Below, piece by piece: positions 26,212 through 34,942 of a stretch of DNA of 64,000 nucleotides; the stretch's first letter is position 1; each line of letters starts with the position of its first letter. The translations under genes were made by a program, and so were the position numbers. The DNA comes from Prauserella flavalba (lineage in GTDB: Bacteria; Actinomycetota; Actinomycetes; Mycobacteriales; Pseudonocardiaceae), in the NCBI RefSeq assembly GCF_003202235.1, contig NZ_MASU01000006.1:62001-126000 (forward strand), given 5' to 3'. Under the pieces are notes generated by a model that searched no databases, had not been told where the DNA came from, and saw only the letters and a program-made list of their open reading frames with translations.

Positions 26212-27567
26212 GTGTCAGACCTGTCGGGCATCGTGAAGGCCTACGACATCAGGGGCGTGGTCGGTGACCAGCTGAACGCCGACCTGGTCAGGGACTTCGG
26301 CGCCGCGTTCGCCCTGCTGATCAAGCCGGACTCGCCGTCGGTGGTCATCGGCCACGACATGCGCGAGTCGTCGCCGGGCCTCGCCACCGCCTTCGCCGAG
26401 GGCGTCACGTCGCAGGGGCTCGACGTCGTCTCCATCGGTCTCGCCAGCACCGACCAGCTGTACTTCGCCTCCGGCAGGCTCAACATGCCCGGCGCGATGT
26501 TCACCGCGAGCCACAACCCCGCGCAGTACAACGGCATCAAGCTGTGCCGCGCCGGTGCGGCCCCGGTCGGCCAGGACAGCGGGCTCGCCGAGATCCGCGA
26601 CACCGTCGAGCAGGGCGTGCCGGAGTTCGCCGGGCAGGCGGGCACCGTGGTGGAGCGCGACGTCCTCGCCGACTACGCCACCCACCTGCGCACGCTGGTG
26701 GACCTCACCGGCAGCAGGCCGCTCAAGATCGTCGTCGACGCGGGCAACGGTATGGGCGGGCACACGGTGCCCACCGTCTTCGAGGGCCTTCCTTTCGAGC
26801 TGGTGCCGATGTACTTCGAGCTCGACGGCAGCTTCCCCAACCACGAGGCCAACCCGCTCGACCCGAAGAACCTCGTCGACCTGCAGGCGAAGGTGCGCGA
26901 GACCGGCGCCGACGTGGGCCTCGCCTTCGACGGCGACGCCGACCGCTGCTTCGTGGTCGACGAGAACGGCGACCCGGTGTCGCCGAGCGCCGTCACCGCG
27001 CTGGTCGCCGTGCGCGAGCTGGCGAAGGAGCCGGGCGGCACGGTGATCCACAACCTGATCACGTCGAAGGCCGTGCCCGAGATCGTGGCCGAGCACGGCG
27101 GCAACGCGGTGCGCACTCGCGTCGGGCACTCGTTCATCAAGGCCAAGATGGCCGAGACCGGGGCGATCTTCGGCGGCGAGCACTCCGCGCACTACTACTT
27201 CCGGGACTTCTGGCGCGCCGACACCGGCATGCTCGCCGCACTGCACGTGCTTGCCGCGCTCGGGGAACAGGACGGCCCGCTCTCGGAGCTGACCAGGGAG
27301 TACAGCCGCTACGCGGCGTCGGGGGAGATCAACTCGACGGTCGACGACCAGGTGGCGAGGCAGCTCGCGGTGAGGGACGCCTTCGCGGGCCGCAACGGTG
27401 TCACGATCGACGAGCTCGACGGTCTCACCGTGGACCTCGGCGAGAAGGGCTGGTTCAACCTGCGCCCGTCCAACACCGAGCCCCTGCTCCGGCTCAACGT
27501 CGAGGCGCCCGGCGAGGCCGCGGTCAAGGCGCTGACCGACGAAGTGCTGGCGATCGTCCGCGACTGA
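26212..27567 (+). CDS. manB: Phosphomannomutase/phosphoglucomutase ManB
   Basis: A 451-residue alpha-D-phosphohexomutase. The start is GTG at 26212, preceded by GGGGAGAGGG and giving MSDLSGIVKAYDIRG. The phosphoserine loop is FTASHNP with Ser100, the metal loop DGDADRC is near residue 240, the sugar loop is GGEHSAHYYF and the phosphate loop RPSNTEPLLR. It interconverts mannose-6-phosphate and mannose-1-phosphate for GDP-mannose synthesis, feeding mannosylated lipids and glycoproteins. manA follows three genes later. Together with Trm112 and the SIS protein it forms a probable operon. Confidence 0.95.
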   Translation: MSDLSGIVKAYDIRGVVGDQLNADLVRDFGAAFALLIKPDSPSVVIGHDMRESSPGLATAFAEGVTSQGLDVVSIGLASTDQLYFASGRLNMPGAMFTASHNPAQYNGIKLCRAGAAPVGQDSGLAEIRDTVEQGVPEFAGQAGTVVERDVLADYATHLRTLVDLTGSRPLKIVVDAGNGMGGHTVPTVFEGLPFELVPMYFELDGSFPNHEANPLDPKNLVDLQAKVRETGADVGLAFDGDADRCFVVDENGDPVSPSAVTALVAVRELAKEPGGTVIHNLITSKAVPEIVAEHGGNAVRTRVGHSFIKAKMAETGAIFGGEHSAHYYFRDFWRADTGMLAALHVLAALGEQDGPLSELTREYSRYAASGEINSTVDDQVARQLAVRDAFAGRNGVTIDELDGLTVDLGEKGWFNLRPSNTEPLLRLNVEAPGEAAVKALTDEVLAIVRD

Positions 27568-27603
27568 ACCGACCGGGCCGACCGATCGTGATAAAGAGGA
27601 AAG

Positions 27604-27840
27604 ATGGCTGTCACCCTTGATCCGCAGCTGCTGGAGATCCTCGCGTGCCCCTCGCCGGACCACGCGCCGCTGACGCCCGGCACGCAGGACGACCCGGCGG
27701 CCGACGCGCTGACCTGCACCTCCTGCGGGCGGACCTACCCCGTTCGCGACGGCATCCCCGTCCTGCTGCTCGACGAAGCGACCCCTCCGACGGACGGCGA
27801 GCGAGACTCCCGTGACGAACCCAGTTCCGATGGTGCTTGA
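27604..27840 (+). CDS. Trm112 family protein
   Basis: A 78-residue protein starting MAVTLDPQLLEILACPSPDH, with the family's zinc-ribbon pattern reduced to one Cys near residue 15 and the CTSC pair (LTCTSCGRTYPVRDGIPVLL). The ending IPVLLLDEA is diagnostic. In other organisms Trm112 activates methyltransferases; the role of bacterial stand-alone copies is unclear. An AAGAGG-type ribosome-binding site lies just before the ATG. Its end overlaps the start of the SIS gene by 29 bases, so the two are translationally linked. Confidence 0.85.
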   Translation: MAVTLDPQLLEILACPSPDHAPLTPGTQDDPAADALTCTSCGRTYPVRDGIPVLLLDEATPPTDGERDSRDEPSSDGA

Positions 27841-28921
27841 CGACACCCTCCTCGACGATCCCGCCCGGCTGACCGAGGCCGACCGCGCGGGCCTGCTGCG
27901 CTCGGCCGCCATGGCGGGCGCACAGGTGCGCGCCACGATCGAGGCCGCCGCCGAGCTCGAGCTGTCCGACCGCCTCGACATCGGCCGCCCCCGGTCGGTG
28001 GTGCTCGTCGTGCGTCCCGGCGTGAGCCGCAGCGCGACGTTCCTGCTGAACGCGCTGCTCGCGCCCGCGTGCCCGGTGCCGGTCGTGATCGCGGACAACG
28101 TGCCCGGTTGGATCGGCGCGCTCGACGTGGTGCTCGCCCACACCGACGACCCGTACGACAGCGACCTCGCGGCGTCGCTGGAGCGGGCCGCGCGCTACGG
28201 CGCCACCGTGGTGCTCTCCGCGCCCCCGGACGGGCCCGTGGCCTCGGCGATCGCGGGCCGCGGCCTGCTGATCGCGCCTCGGGTCATGGTGCCGCCGGAG
28301 CTGTCGTTCGCGAGGGCGTTCGCGGCCGGGCTGCTGACGGCCAACACGCTCGGCCTGCTCGTCGCCGACGTCGAAGGGCTCGCCGACCGGCTCGACAGCG
28401 AGGCTGAGCGCGGGCATCCCGGCCACGAGTCGTTCGTCAACCCGGCCAAGGCGCTCGCGCTGCGCATGGCCGAGCACACGCCCCTGCTGTGGGGGCTCGA
28501 CCACGTGGGCGTCGCCGTCGCCCACCACGCGGCGTACGCGCTGGGTGCCCACGCGGGTGTGGTGAGTGACGCCGCCGACTTCCGGCAGGCGCTCGCGAGG
28601 CCCGCGTTGCACCGTGCCGCCGCGAGAAGTCTCGGAGAGCGCAACATCTTCGCCGATCCAGACGACTCACATGCCGAAGCCCTGCCACCGCGGGTCTTCC
28701 TGCTCGCAGTCCGCACCGGCCCGGCGGCGGACGGCGCGCGGTACCGAGCGAACGAGATGCTGCCCTCAGCCGACCTGCTGGCGCCCGCCGACGAGATCAC
28801 CGCCGACGACGCGGGCTGCGCGGCTGTACTTGCACTGCGGTTCGAGCTCGCGGCCGTCTACCTCGGTCTCGCGGCTGGAACCATCGGGGGAGCTGGCCGG
28901 TACACGCCGGCGACGGCGTAG
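27812..28921 (+). CDS. SIS-domain protein (Rv3256c/TobH-like)
   Basis: A 369-residue protein with two sugar-isomerase-like halves. It shows helical N-terminal sequence (ADRAGLLRSAAMAGAQVRAT), the strand/loop VVLVVRPGVSRSATFLLNAL as an SIS phosphosugar-binding motif, then PVVIADNVPGWIGALDVVLA and GATVVLSAPPDGPVA. In mycobacteria the equivalent gene lies between manB and manA and has no firm function. A phosphosugar-binding or isomerase-like role is inferred from the fold and neighbours. The GTG start overlaps Trm112. Clear catalytic Glu/His residues of phosphoglucose isomerase could not be placed by eye. Confidence 0.72.
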   Translation: MTNPVPMVLDDTLLDDPARLTEADRAGLLRSAAMAGAQVRATIEAAAELELSDRLDIGRPRSVVLVVRPGVSRSATFLLNALLAPACPVPVVIADNVPGWIGALDVVLAHTDDPYDSDLAASLERAARYGATVVLSAPPDGPVASAIAGRGLLIAPRVMVPPELSFARAFAAGLLTANTLGLLVADVEGLADRLDSEAERGHPGHESFVNPAKALALRMAEHTPLLWGLDHVGVAVAHHAAYALGAHAGVVSDAADFRQALARPALHRAAARSLGERNIFADPDDSHAEALPPRVFLLAVRTGPAADGARYRANEMLPSADLLAPADEITADDAGCAAVLALRFELAAVYLGLAAGTIGGAGRYTPATA

Positions 28922-28979
28922 GCCAGCGATCGAGGAAAGGCCGGTTACCGACAACGGCCGGCGAGGAGTGGAGTTGACC

Positions 28980-30209
28980 GTGGAACTGCTGCGCAACGCC
29001 GTACGGCCATATGCGTGGGGGTCCCGAACCACGATTCCGGAGCTGCTGGGGCGTCCGGTCCCCTCGCCGCACCCGGAGGCCGAGCTGTGGATGGGCGCCC
29101 ATCCCGGCGACCCCTCGCACGTGATCGGCCCCGACGGCACCGAGCGGAGCCTCCTGGAGCTCGTGGAGACCGACCCGCTGGGCCAGCTCGGCGCGCGCTG
29201 CGCCGACCGCTGGGGTGGCAGGTTGCCGTTCCTGCTCAAGATCCTGGCGGCGGAGGAGCCGCTGTCGATGCAGGCGCACCCCTCGGCCGAGCAGGCCGCG
29301 GAGGGCTACGCGCGTGAGGAGGCCGCAGGCATCGCACGGGACGCGGCCAACCGCAACTACCCGGATCCCACCGCGAAGCCCGAGCTGGTGTGCGCGCTCA
29401 CCGAGTTCCACGCGCTCGCCGGGTTCCGCGATCCGCACCGGACCCTCGAACTGCTGCGCGCCATCGACACTCCCGGCCTGACGAAGTACACGGAGCTGCT
29501 CGCCGCCCAGCCGGACCCCGACGGGCTGCGGGCGCTGTTCACCACGTGGATCACGCTGCCGCAAGGCGCGCTGGACGAGCTGCTGCCCGAGGTGCTCGAC
29601 GCGTGCGTGCGGCACGTCAAGGAACGCGGCGAGTTCGGCACCGAATGCCGCACGGTGCTCGAGCTCGGCGAGGCGCACCCGCGCGACGCCGGGGTGCTCG
29701 CGGCGCTGCTGCTCAACCGCCTCACGCTGCGGGCGGGCGAGGCGATCTACCTGCCGGCCGGGAACCTGCACCTGTACCTGCACGGCACGGCGGTGGAGAT
29801 CCTCGCGAACTCGGACAACATCCTGCGGTGCGGGCTCACCCCCAAGCACGTGGACGTGCCCGAGCTGCTGCGTGTGGTGGACTTCGCGTGCGGCGACATG
29901 CCCGTGCTCTTGGGCGAGGCCGTGGGCCGGACCGCGGTCTACCGCACGGAGACGCCGGAGTTCGAGCTGTCCAGGGTCGAATGGGCGGCCGGCGACCGGG
30001 GCGAGCTCGACGTTCACGGCACCGGCCCGGAGATCCTGCTGTGCACGGCGGGCGAGCTGCTGCTGTGCTCCGATGACGGCACGAAGCTCGAGCTGCGGAG
30101 GGGCGAGTCGGTGTGGCTGCCCGCCTCCGATCCGGGTGTGAAGGTGCGGCCGGTCGGTCAGGAGCCCGCTCACCTGTTCAGGGCAACAGCGGGGACCTGT
30201 CCCGGCTGA
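28980..30209 (+). CDS. manA: Mannose-6-phosphate isomerase, class I
   Basis: A 409-residue type I PMI of the cupin superfamily. The start is GTG at 28980, with GGAG 7 bases upstream, giving MELLRNAVRPYAWGSRTTIP; a GTG at 28968 is poorer. Zinc and substrate motifs are LSMQAHPS (Gln/His), KPELVCALTEFHALAGFR (Glu) and LPAGNLHLYLHG (His). It converts fructose-6-phosphate to mannose-6-phosphate, which ManB (26212-27567) converts to mannose-1-phosphate. It is probably the last enzyme gene of the mannose operon. Confidence 0.95.
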   Translation: MELLRNAVRPYAWGSRTTIPELLGRPVPSPHPEAELWMGAHPGDPSHVIGPDGTERSLLELVETDPLGQLGARCADRWGGRLPFLLKILAAEEPLSMQAHPSAEQAAEGYAREEAAGIARDAANRNYPDPTAKPELVCALTEFHALAGFRDPHRTLELLRAIDTPGLTKYTELLAAQPDPDGLRALFTTWITLPQGALDELLPEVLDACVRHVKERGEFGTECRTVLELGEAHPRDAGVLAALLLNRLTLRAGEAIYLPAGNLHLYLHGTAVEILANSDNILRCGLTPKHVDVPELLRVVDFACGDMPVLLGEAVGRTAVYRTETPEFELSRVEWAAGDRGELDVHGTGPEILLCTAGELLLCSDDGTKLELRRGESVWLPASDPGVKVRPVGQEPAHLFRATAGTCPG

Positions 30210-30315
30210 TCTCCACACACTGTGTTCGCTCCGTGTGGTGCCGTTCTCCATAGTCCTCTGTACGGGTGACGAACTGCGTCATCCACCAGGGGATCGATTC
30301 AAGGAGAACAACGCA

Positions 30316-30831
30316 GTGACATCGCAAACCGCGGCCGGTGCGGTGCAGGCGGCCCCGGCGGCCAGCCGTCCCGGCACGCTGCTCGCCGCGATCGTCGTGG
30401 CGGTCGCAGGGGGACTCGCCACCGTGGTCAACGGCATCCTCATGACCACCGGTGGTGACGACCTGGCCATCGACATCCTCGCGTCGGCACTCGGCGAGCC
30501 CGCCGAGTCCATCCGCGCGGCCGGTGCCGACTTCGTCGTCACCGAGGTGGCCGACACGCTCTCCAGCCGGGGCGCCATGGCGCTCGCGTTCGGTGGTGGC
30601 CTGCTCGTCTTCGGCCTGCTGCTGGCGCGCGCGGCCATGTGGGCACGCGTCCTGGTGACGGTGTTCGCGCTCGCCACGGTGCTGATCGCGGGCCGTGTCG
30701 CCACCGACGACGGCACCGGCACCCTGATCGCGCTCGGCTTCGCCGGGGTGCTGTGCGCACTCGTGGCGATCGTGCTCACGTGGCTGCCCGCCAACGGCCG
30801 CTACGGCAAGGCGCTGAAGAACGCTCGCTGA
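30316..30831 (+). CDS. Four-helix membrane protein, unknown function
   Basis: A 171-residue protein from the GTG at 30316, preceded by AAGGAG. After a short Ala/Gln-rich N-terminus it has helices at LLAAIVVAVAGGLATVVNGI, at MALAFGGGLLVFGLLLARAA, at VLVTVFALATVLIAG, and at LIALGFAGVLCALVAIVLTW. No motif is recognised; similar small actinobacterial membrane proteins are often encoded singly. Its stop is 1 bp from the stop of the convergent AfsR-like gene, leaving no room for an intergenic terminator. Confidence 0.65.
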   Translation: MTSQTAAGAVQAAPAASRPGTLLAAIVVAVAGGLATVVNGILMTTGGDDLAIDILASALGEPAESIRAAGADFVVTEVADTLSSRGAMALAFGGGLLVFGLLLARAAMWARVLVTVFALATVLIAGRVATDDGTGTLIALGFAGVLCALVAIVLTWLPANGRYGKALKNAR

Positions 30832-30832
30832 C

Positions 30833-33800
30833 TCACGGGCACTGACTGGGGGTGACGCCGGGCGTGTGCGGGCTCCCCGTGAGCGCACGTCCGGCGTCCC
30901 GGGTCAGCTCCAGCAACAACCCGACGAGCGTGGCCGCGCTCGCGTCCCTCGGGTCGCCGAGCCGGTCGGCCTCGGCCCGCGCCTCCCGCGCGCGGGCGTC
31001 CTCGCCGACGGCCTCGTACGCCGTCGCCAGCACCCGCAGCGAGATCACCGTCGACGCCACGCTGCCCATCGAGCGGAACTCGGCGAGCCCGGCGCGCAGC
31101 AGCGGAACGGCTTCGTGAGCCAGGCCCTCGCCGATCAGGCTCGCCGCGATGGCCCTGGCACAGGACAGCTCCCTCGGCCGCTCGTTGAGCGCCCTCGCGA
31201 GATCGTGTGCCTCGGTGTAGGCGGCCACCGCCGCGTCACGCCGTCCCAGCCCCGCGTTGATCGCGCCGAGGGTGCGCAGGCAGCGGGCCAGCGCCGAGCG
31301 CGTCGGCAGCTGCCGCAGCAGTGCGACGGACTCCTCGGCGGGCTCCCTCGCCGCCGCGGGCTCCCCGGCCAGCGTGAGCGACCAGGCCAGGTCGCTCAGC
31401 GCCAGCGCGATCGCGGCCGGATCGCCGGAGCGCCGGGCCGCGGCCAGCGTCCGCCGGTTGACGCGCACCGAGTCGCCCGGCCTGCCGAGCCGGTTGAGCG
31501 CCTCGGTCCTGATCCGCTCGACGTGCCGCAGCGCGGTCTCGTCCGGTTCGCCGTCCAGCAGCGCCAGCGCCTCGTCGGCGACCTCGAGCGATTCGCCGGG
31601 CCTGCCGAGCCCGATCAGGCACCGGGCGAGGTTCGCCGTGACCCACGCGGCCGACCGCCGGTCGCCGAGTCCGGTCAGTGCCCCTGCGCACGCGCGGTAG
31701 CGGCGCTCGGCCTCCTCGTGCTCGCCCCTCGCGTGCACCACGACCGCGAGGTTCGCCTCGGCCCACGCCGCGACCCTCGGCTGCCCGGCCAGCTGCGCGA
31801 GCTGCCGCAGGTTCTCGTGGCAGGCCCGCAGGTCGGCGTACTGGCCGTGCAGCCACAGGTAGCCGGTCAGCCGTTCCAGCAGCAGCACGGCCTCGCGGTG
31901 CCAGCCGATGCGGAAGATGGAGCCGACCACCGTGACCAGGTTGGCCTGCTCGGTCGCGAACCACGTGTGCGGGTCGTCGACGAGCCGGGCGACGGTGTCG
32001 CGGGCGAGCGACTGGTCCGGCACGTCGTCGGGCCACCTCGGCAGTGGCACCGTCCACGGCAGCTGTTGCCCCGCGGCTTCGGCGAGCCCGACGGCGGCGT
32101 GCACCAGCGTGCGGATGCCCGGCGAGGGGCCGCCCTGCTCGCGGGCGAAGACGCGGACGAGGTCGTGCAGCCGGTAGCGGGGCTCGCCGGTGGGGTCAGT
32201 GCCGATGGGGGCCAGCAGGCTCGCCTCGATCAGCTCCTCGACGGCTCCGTCCGCGCCGGGATCGTCGATCAGCACCGCGATGGCCCACGCCGGTGCGCTG
32301 ATGTCCCCGCACAGCGCGAGCGCCCGCACGCCCGCGCGGGCGAGCGGGCTCAGTGCGTGGAAGCTCAGCGCGATGCTCGTGCGGACCTGCCGGTCGCTCA
32401 CGGCGAGCTCGTCGAGCCGGTTGCGCTCGTCGTCGAGCCGGTCGGCGAGCGTCGCGAGGCGCAGGTTCGGCCGGATCGCCAGGCGCGTGCCCGCGATGCG
32501 CAGCGCCAACGGCAGGTTGCCGCAGGCGGCCGCGATCCGGGCGGCGGCCCCGGGCTCGCCGTCCACGCGCGCGGACCCGACGATGCGGGCCAGCAGCGCC
32601 ACCGCCTGCGCGTCGCTCAGCGGACCCAGCGGTACACGGTGGGCGCCGTCGAGCGCGCTGAGCCTGCGGCGGCCGGTGACCAGCACCGCGCTGCCCGGCG
32701 TGCCGGGCAGCAGCGGCAGCACCTGTTCCACCGACGCGGCGTCGTCGAGCACCACGAGCACCCTGCGGTCGGTGAGCCTGCCCCGGTAGGCGGCGGCCCG
32801 CGCGTGCGGGTCGTCGGGGATCGCCGGGCCGGTCACGCCCAGTGCGCGCAGCAGGTCGGCGAGCACGTCGGCCGGGTCCCGTGGCTCCGAGGAACCGCTG
32901 AGCTGCACGAACAACTGCCCGTCGGGGAACTCCTTCCGCACGCGGTGGGCGACCCGCACGGCGAGCGTGCTCTTGCCCGCGCCGGGTTCGCCGCTGAGCA
33001 CGGTCACCGGCACGGCGCCGGGTGCGCCGGTGACCGCCGCCGCGACCGCGTCCACCTCGTCCTCGCGGCCCGCGAAGTCGGCGAGATCGGGCGGCAGCTG
33101 GCAGATCGGCCACACCGGCGTGGCCTGCACCGGGTGTGTCTCCTCGCCACGCAGCACGGCCTCGTGGGCACGGCGAAGCTCGGCACCAGGGTCGACGCCC
33201 AGCTCGTCGAGCAGCGCGGCACGCGTGCGGCCGTAGACGGCGAGCGCGTCGGCCTGCCGCCCCGCCCGCCGCAGCGCGAGCATCAGCAGCGCCGCCGCCC
33301 GTTCCCGCAACGGGTTCGCGAGCAGGAAGCTCTCCAGCTCGGCGACGAGCTCGCCGGGCACGCCCGCCGCCAGCTCCGCCTCGGCGCGGTCCTCGAACAC
33401 CGTGAGCCGCTCGGCGTCCAGCCTCGCCGCGACCGGCGCCAGCAGCGGCACGCGGACGTCGGCGAGTGCGGGTCCCCGCCACTGGTTCAGTGCCGTGCGC
33501 AGGTGGGCCGCGGCCGACGCGTGCTCACCGGCCCGTGCGGCACGGCGGCCCTCGGCGACCTCGGTCTCGAACCGCACCAGATCGCTCTCGGCCGCGAGCA
33601 GGTAGCCGCCCGCGCCGTGCTCGATGGGCACCGCGAGCCGCTCGCGCAGCCGCGAGACGTAGGTGTGCAGGTTCGAGGCGTACGACTTGGGCGGCGGCTG
33701 CTCCGGCCACAGGGCCTCGACCAGCTGGTCGACGGGAACGGTGGAGCCGGGATGGGCCAGCAACATCGCGAGCAGCGACCGCTGCCGCTCGCCCCGCAGC

Positions 33801-33862
33801 CGGACGGACCGCCCCTCGGAATCGGTGACGAGCAGTGGCCCGAGCACACCGAAACTCGCCAT
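30833..33862 (-). CDS. AfsR/SARP family regulator with NB-ARC and TPR domains
   Basis: A 1009-residue protein from the ATG at 33862. Residues 1-95 are the SARP winged helix (LRGERQRSLLAMLLAHPGST, YASNLHTYVSRLRERL). Residues 97-245 are the bacterial activation domain (LRTALNQWRGPALADV, ELGVDPGAELRRAHEAVL). The NB-ARC ATPase has the P-loop GEPGAGKS at 291-298 and RRVLVVLDDAASVEQV as Walker B. From about 560 to the end there are TPR-like helical repeats. Such proteins activate secondary-metabolite or transport genes. No biosynthetic cluster is present here, and the divergent neighbour is a CDF transporter, so the target is unclear. Confidence 0.9.
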   Translation of the reverse strand: MASFGVLGPLLVTDSEGRSVRLRGERQRSLLAMLLAHPGSTVPVDQLVEALWPEQPPPKSYASNLHTYVSRLRERLAVPIEHGAGGYLLAAESDLVRFETEVAEGRRAARAGEHASAAAHLRTALNQWRGPALADVRVPLLAPVAARLDAERLTVFEDRAEAELAAGVPGELVAELESFLLANPLRERAAALLMLALRRAGRQADALAVYGRTRAALLDELGVDPGAELRRAHEAVLRGEETHPVQATPVWPICQLPPDLADFAGREDEVDAVAAAVTGAPGAVPVTVLSGEPGAGKSTLAVRVAHRVRKEFPDGQLFVQLSGSSEPRDPADVLADLLRALGVTGPAIPDDPHARAAAYRGRLTDRRVLVVLDDAASVEQVLPLLPGTPGSAVLVTGRRRLSALDGAHRVPLGPLSDAQAVALLARIVGSARVDGEPGAAARIAAACGNLPLALRIAGTRLAIRPNLRLATLADRLDDERNRLDELAVSDRQVRTSIALSFHALSPLARAGVRALALCGDISAPAWAIAVLIDDPGADGAVEELIEASLLAPIGTDPTGEPRYRLHDLVRVFAREQGGPSPGIRTLVHAAVGLAEAAGQQLPWTVPLPRWPDDVPDQSLARDTVARLVDDPHTWFATEQANLVTVVGSIFRIGWHREAVLLLERLTGYLWLHGQYADLRACHENLRQLAQLAGQPRVAAWAEANLAVVVHARGEHEEAERRYRACAGALTGLGDRRSAAWVTANLARCLIGLGRPGESLEVADEALALLDGEPDETALRHVERIRTEALNRLGRPGDSVRVNRRTLAAARRSGDPAAIALALSDLAWSLTLAGEPAAAREPAEESVALLRQLPTRSALARCLRTLGAINAGLGRRDAAVAAYTEAHDLARALNERPRELSCARAIAASLIGEGLAHEAVPLLRAGLAEFRSMGSVASTVISLRVLATAYEAVGEDARAREARAEADRLGDPRDASAATLVGLLLELTRDAGRALTGSPHTPGVTPSQCP

Positions 33863-33961
33863 CACGTCCTTCCCCAGGCCGAAGGTCCGACATCTTACGC
33901 ACCCGCCGGGCAAGCCCTCTAAGCTGCACGCCGTCACGCAACGAGACCCAAGGGGGTAAGG

Positions 33962-34876
33962 GTGGCAGCAAGTGGTGGCACCAAGGCGATCCTCGCCGCG
34001 CTCGGCGCCAATGCGGGTATCGCGGTGGCCAAGTTCGTCGGCTTCCTCATCACGGGTTCGTCGTCGATGCTCGCCGAGTCGGTGCACTCCGTGGCCGACA
34101 CCTCGAACCAGGGCCTGCTCCTGCTCGGGCAGAAGACCTCGCGGCGCAAGGCCACGAGGGAGCACCCGTTCGGCTACGGCCGCGACCGCTACTTCTACTC
34201 GTTCATCGTCGCGCTGATGCTGTTCACGCTCGGCTCCGCGTTCGCGCTGTACGAGGGCATCCACAAGGTGCAGCACCCCGAGGATCTGACCTCGCCGATC
34301 GTGGCCGTGGTGATCCTCGTCGTGGCGATCGGCCTGGAGACCTACAGCTTCTACACCGCGATCGTCGAGTCGAAGAAGATCAAGGGCGACAAGACGTGGT
34401 GGGGCTTCATCCGCCAGTCGAAGACCCCCGAGCTGCCGGTCGTGCTGCTGGAGGACGCCGGGGCCCTGTTCGGCCTCGTGTTCGCCCTCATCGGTGTGGG
34501 GCTCTCCGTGCTCACCGGCAACCCGGTGTGGGACGGCGTCGGCACGATCATGATCGGGGTGCTGCTCGGCGTCATCGCGATCACGCTGATCATCGAGATG
34601 AAGAGCCTGCTGATCGGCGAGGGCTCCGGCGAGCGCGAGCTGGAGACCATCGTCGGCGAGCTGACCTCCGGCGACGTCGAGCGCGTGATCCACATCCGTA
34701 CGCAGTACATCGGCCCTGACGAGCTGCTCGTCGCGGCCAAGCTGGCGCTGCGCAGCGGCCTGCCGATGGCCGACGTCGCCCGCGCGATCGACGAAGCCGA
34801 GCGGCGGGTCCGCGAGAAGGTGCCCGTCGCGCGGCTCATCTACCTGGAACCGGACCTGGACCGGACCTTGGCCTGA
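33962..34876 (+). CDS. Cation diffusion facilitator transporter
   Basis: A 304-residue CDF protein. Six membrane helices span about residues 10-215. The metal-binding pair of TM2 is in AESVHSVADTSNQ (H and D four apart), and the TM5 equivalent is LLEDAGALFGLVF. The cytoplasmic C-terminal domain includes the stretch LTSGDVERVIHIRTQYIGPD. CDF proteins export Zn, Mn, Fe or related divalent cations in exchange for protons. The specificity here is unknown; the TM2 HxxxD together with ExxxD in TM5 suggests the Fe/Zn or Mn group. It starts with GTG, 99 bp from the divergent AfsR-like gene. Confidence 0.88.
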   Translation: MAASGGTKAILAALGANAGIAVAKFVGFLITGSSSMLAESVHSVADTSNQGLLLLGQKTSRRKATREHPFGYGRDRYFYSFIVALMLFTLGSAFALYEGIHKVQHPEDLTSPIVAVVILVVAIGLETYSFYTAIVESKKIKGDKTWWGFIRQSKTPELPVVLLEDAGALFGLVFALIGVGLSVLTGNPVWDGVGTIMIGVLLGVIAITLIIEMKSLLIGEGSGERELETIVGELTSGDVERVIHIRTQYIGPDELLVAAKLALRSGLPMADVARAIDEAERRVREKVPVARLIYLEPDLDRTLA

Positions 34877-34942
34877 CACCGTCAGGGTTACGGGTTAGGG
34901 TCTCGACCGGTCCTGTAACCCAGGCGTTTCAAGGAGGAGACC

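Noticed and set aside
30866-33922. A plus-strand 1018-codon frame opposite the AfsR-like gene.
   Set aside because: Antisense shadow; the minus strand carries complete SARP, NB-ARC and TPR signatures.
34880-34925. Telomere-like GGGTTA repeats and a GGGTTAC/GTAACCC pair before the amino-acid permease.
   Set aside because: Only a 7-bp stem with a 24-base loop; too weak to call a riboswitch or terminator.
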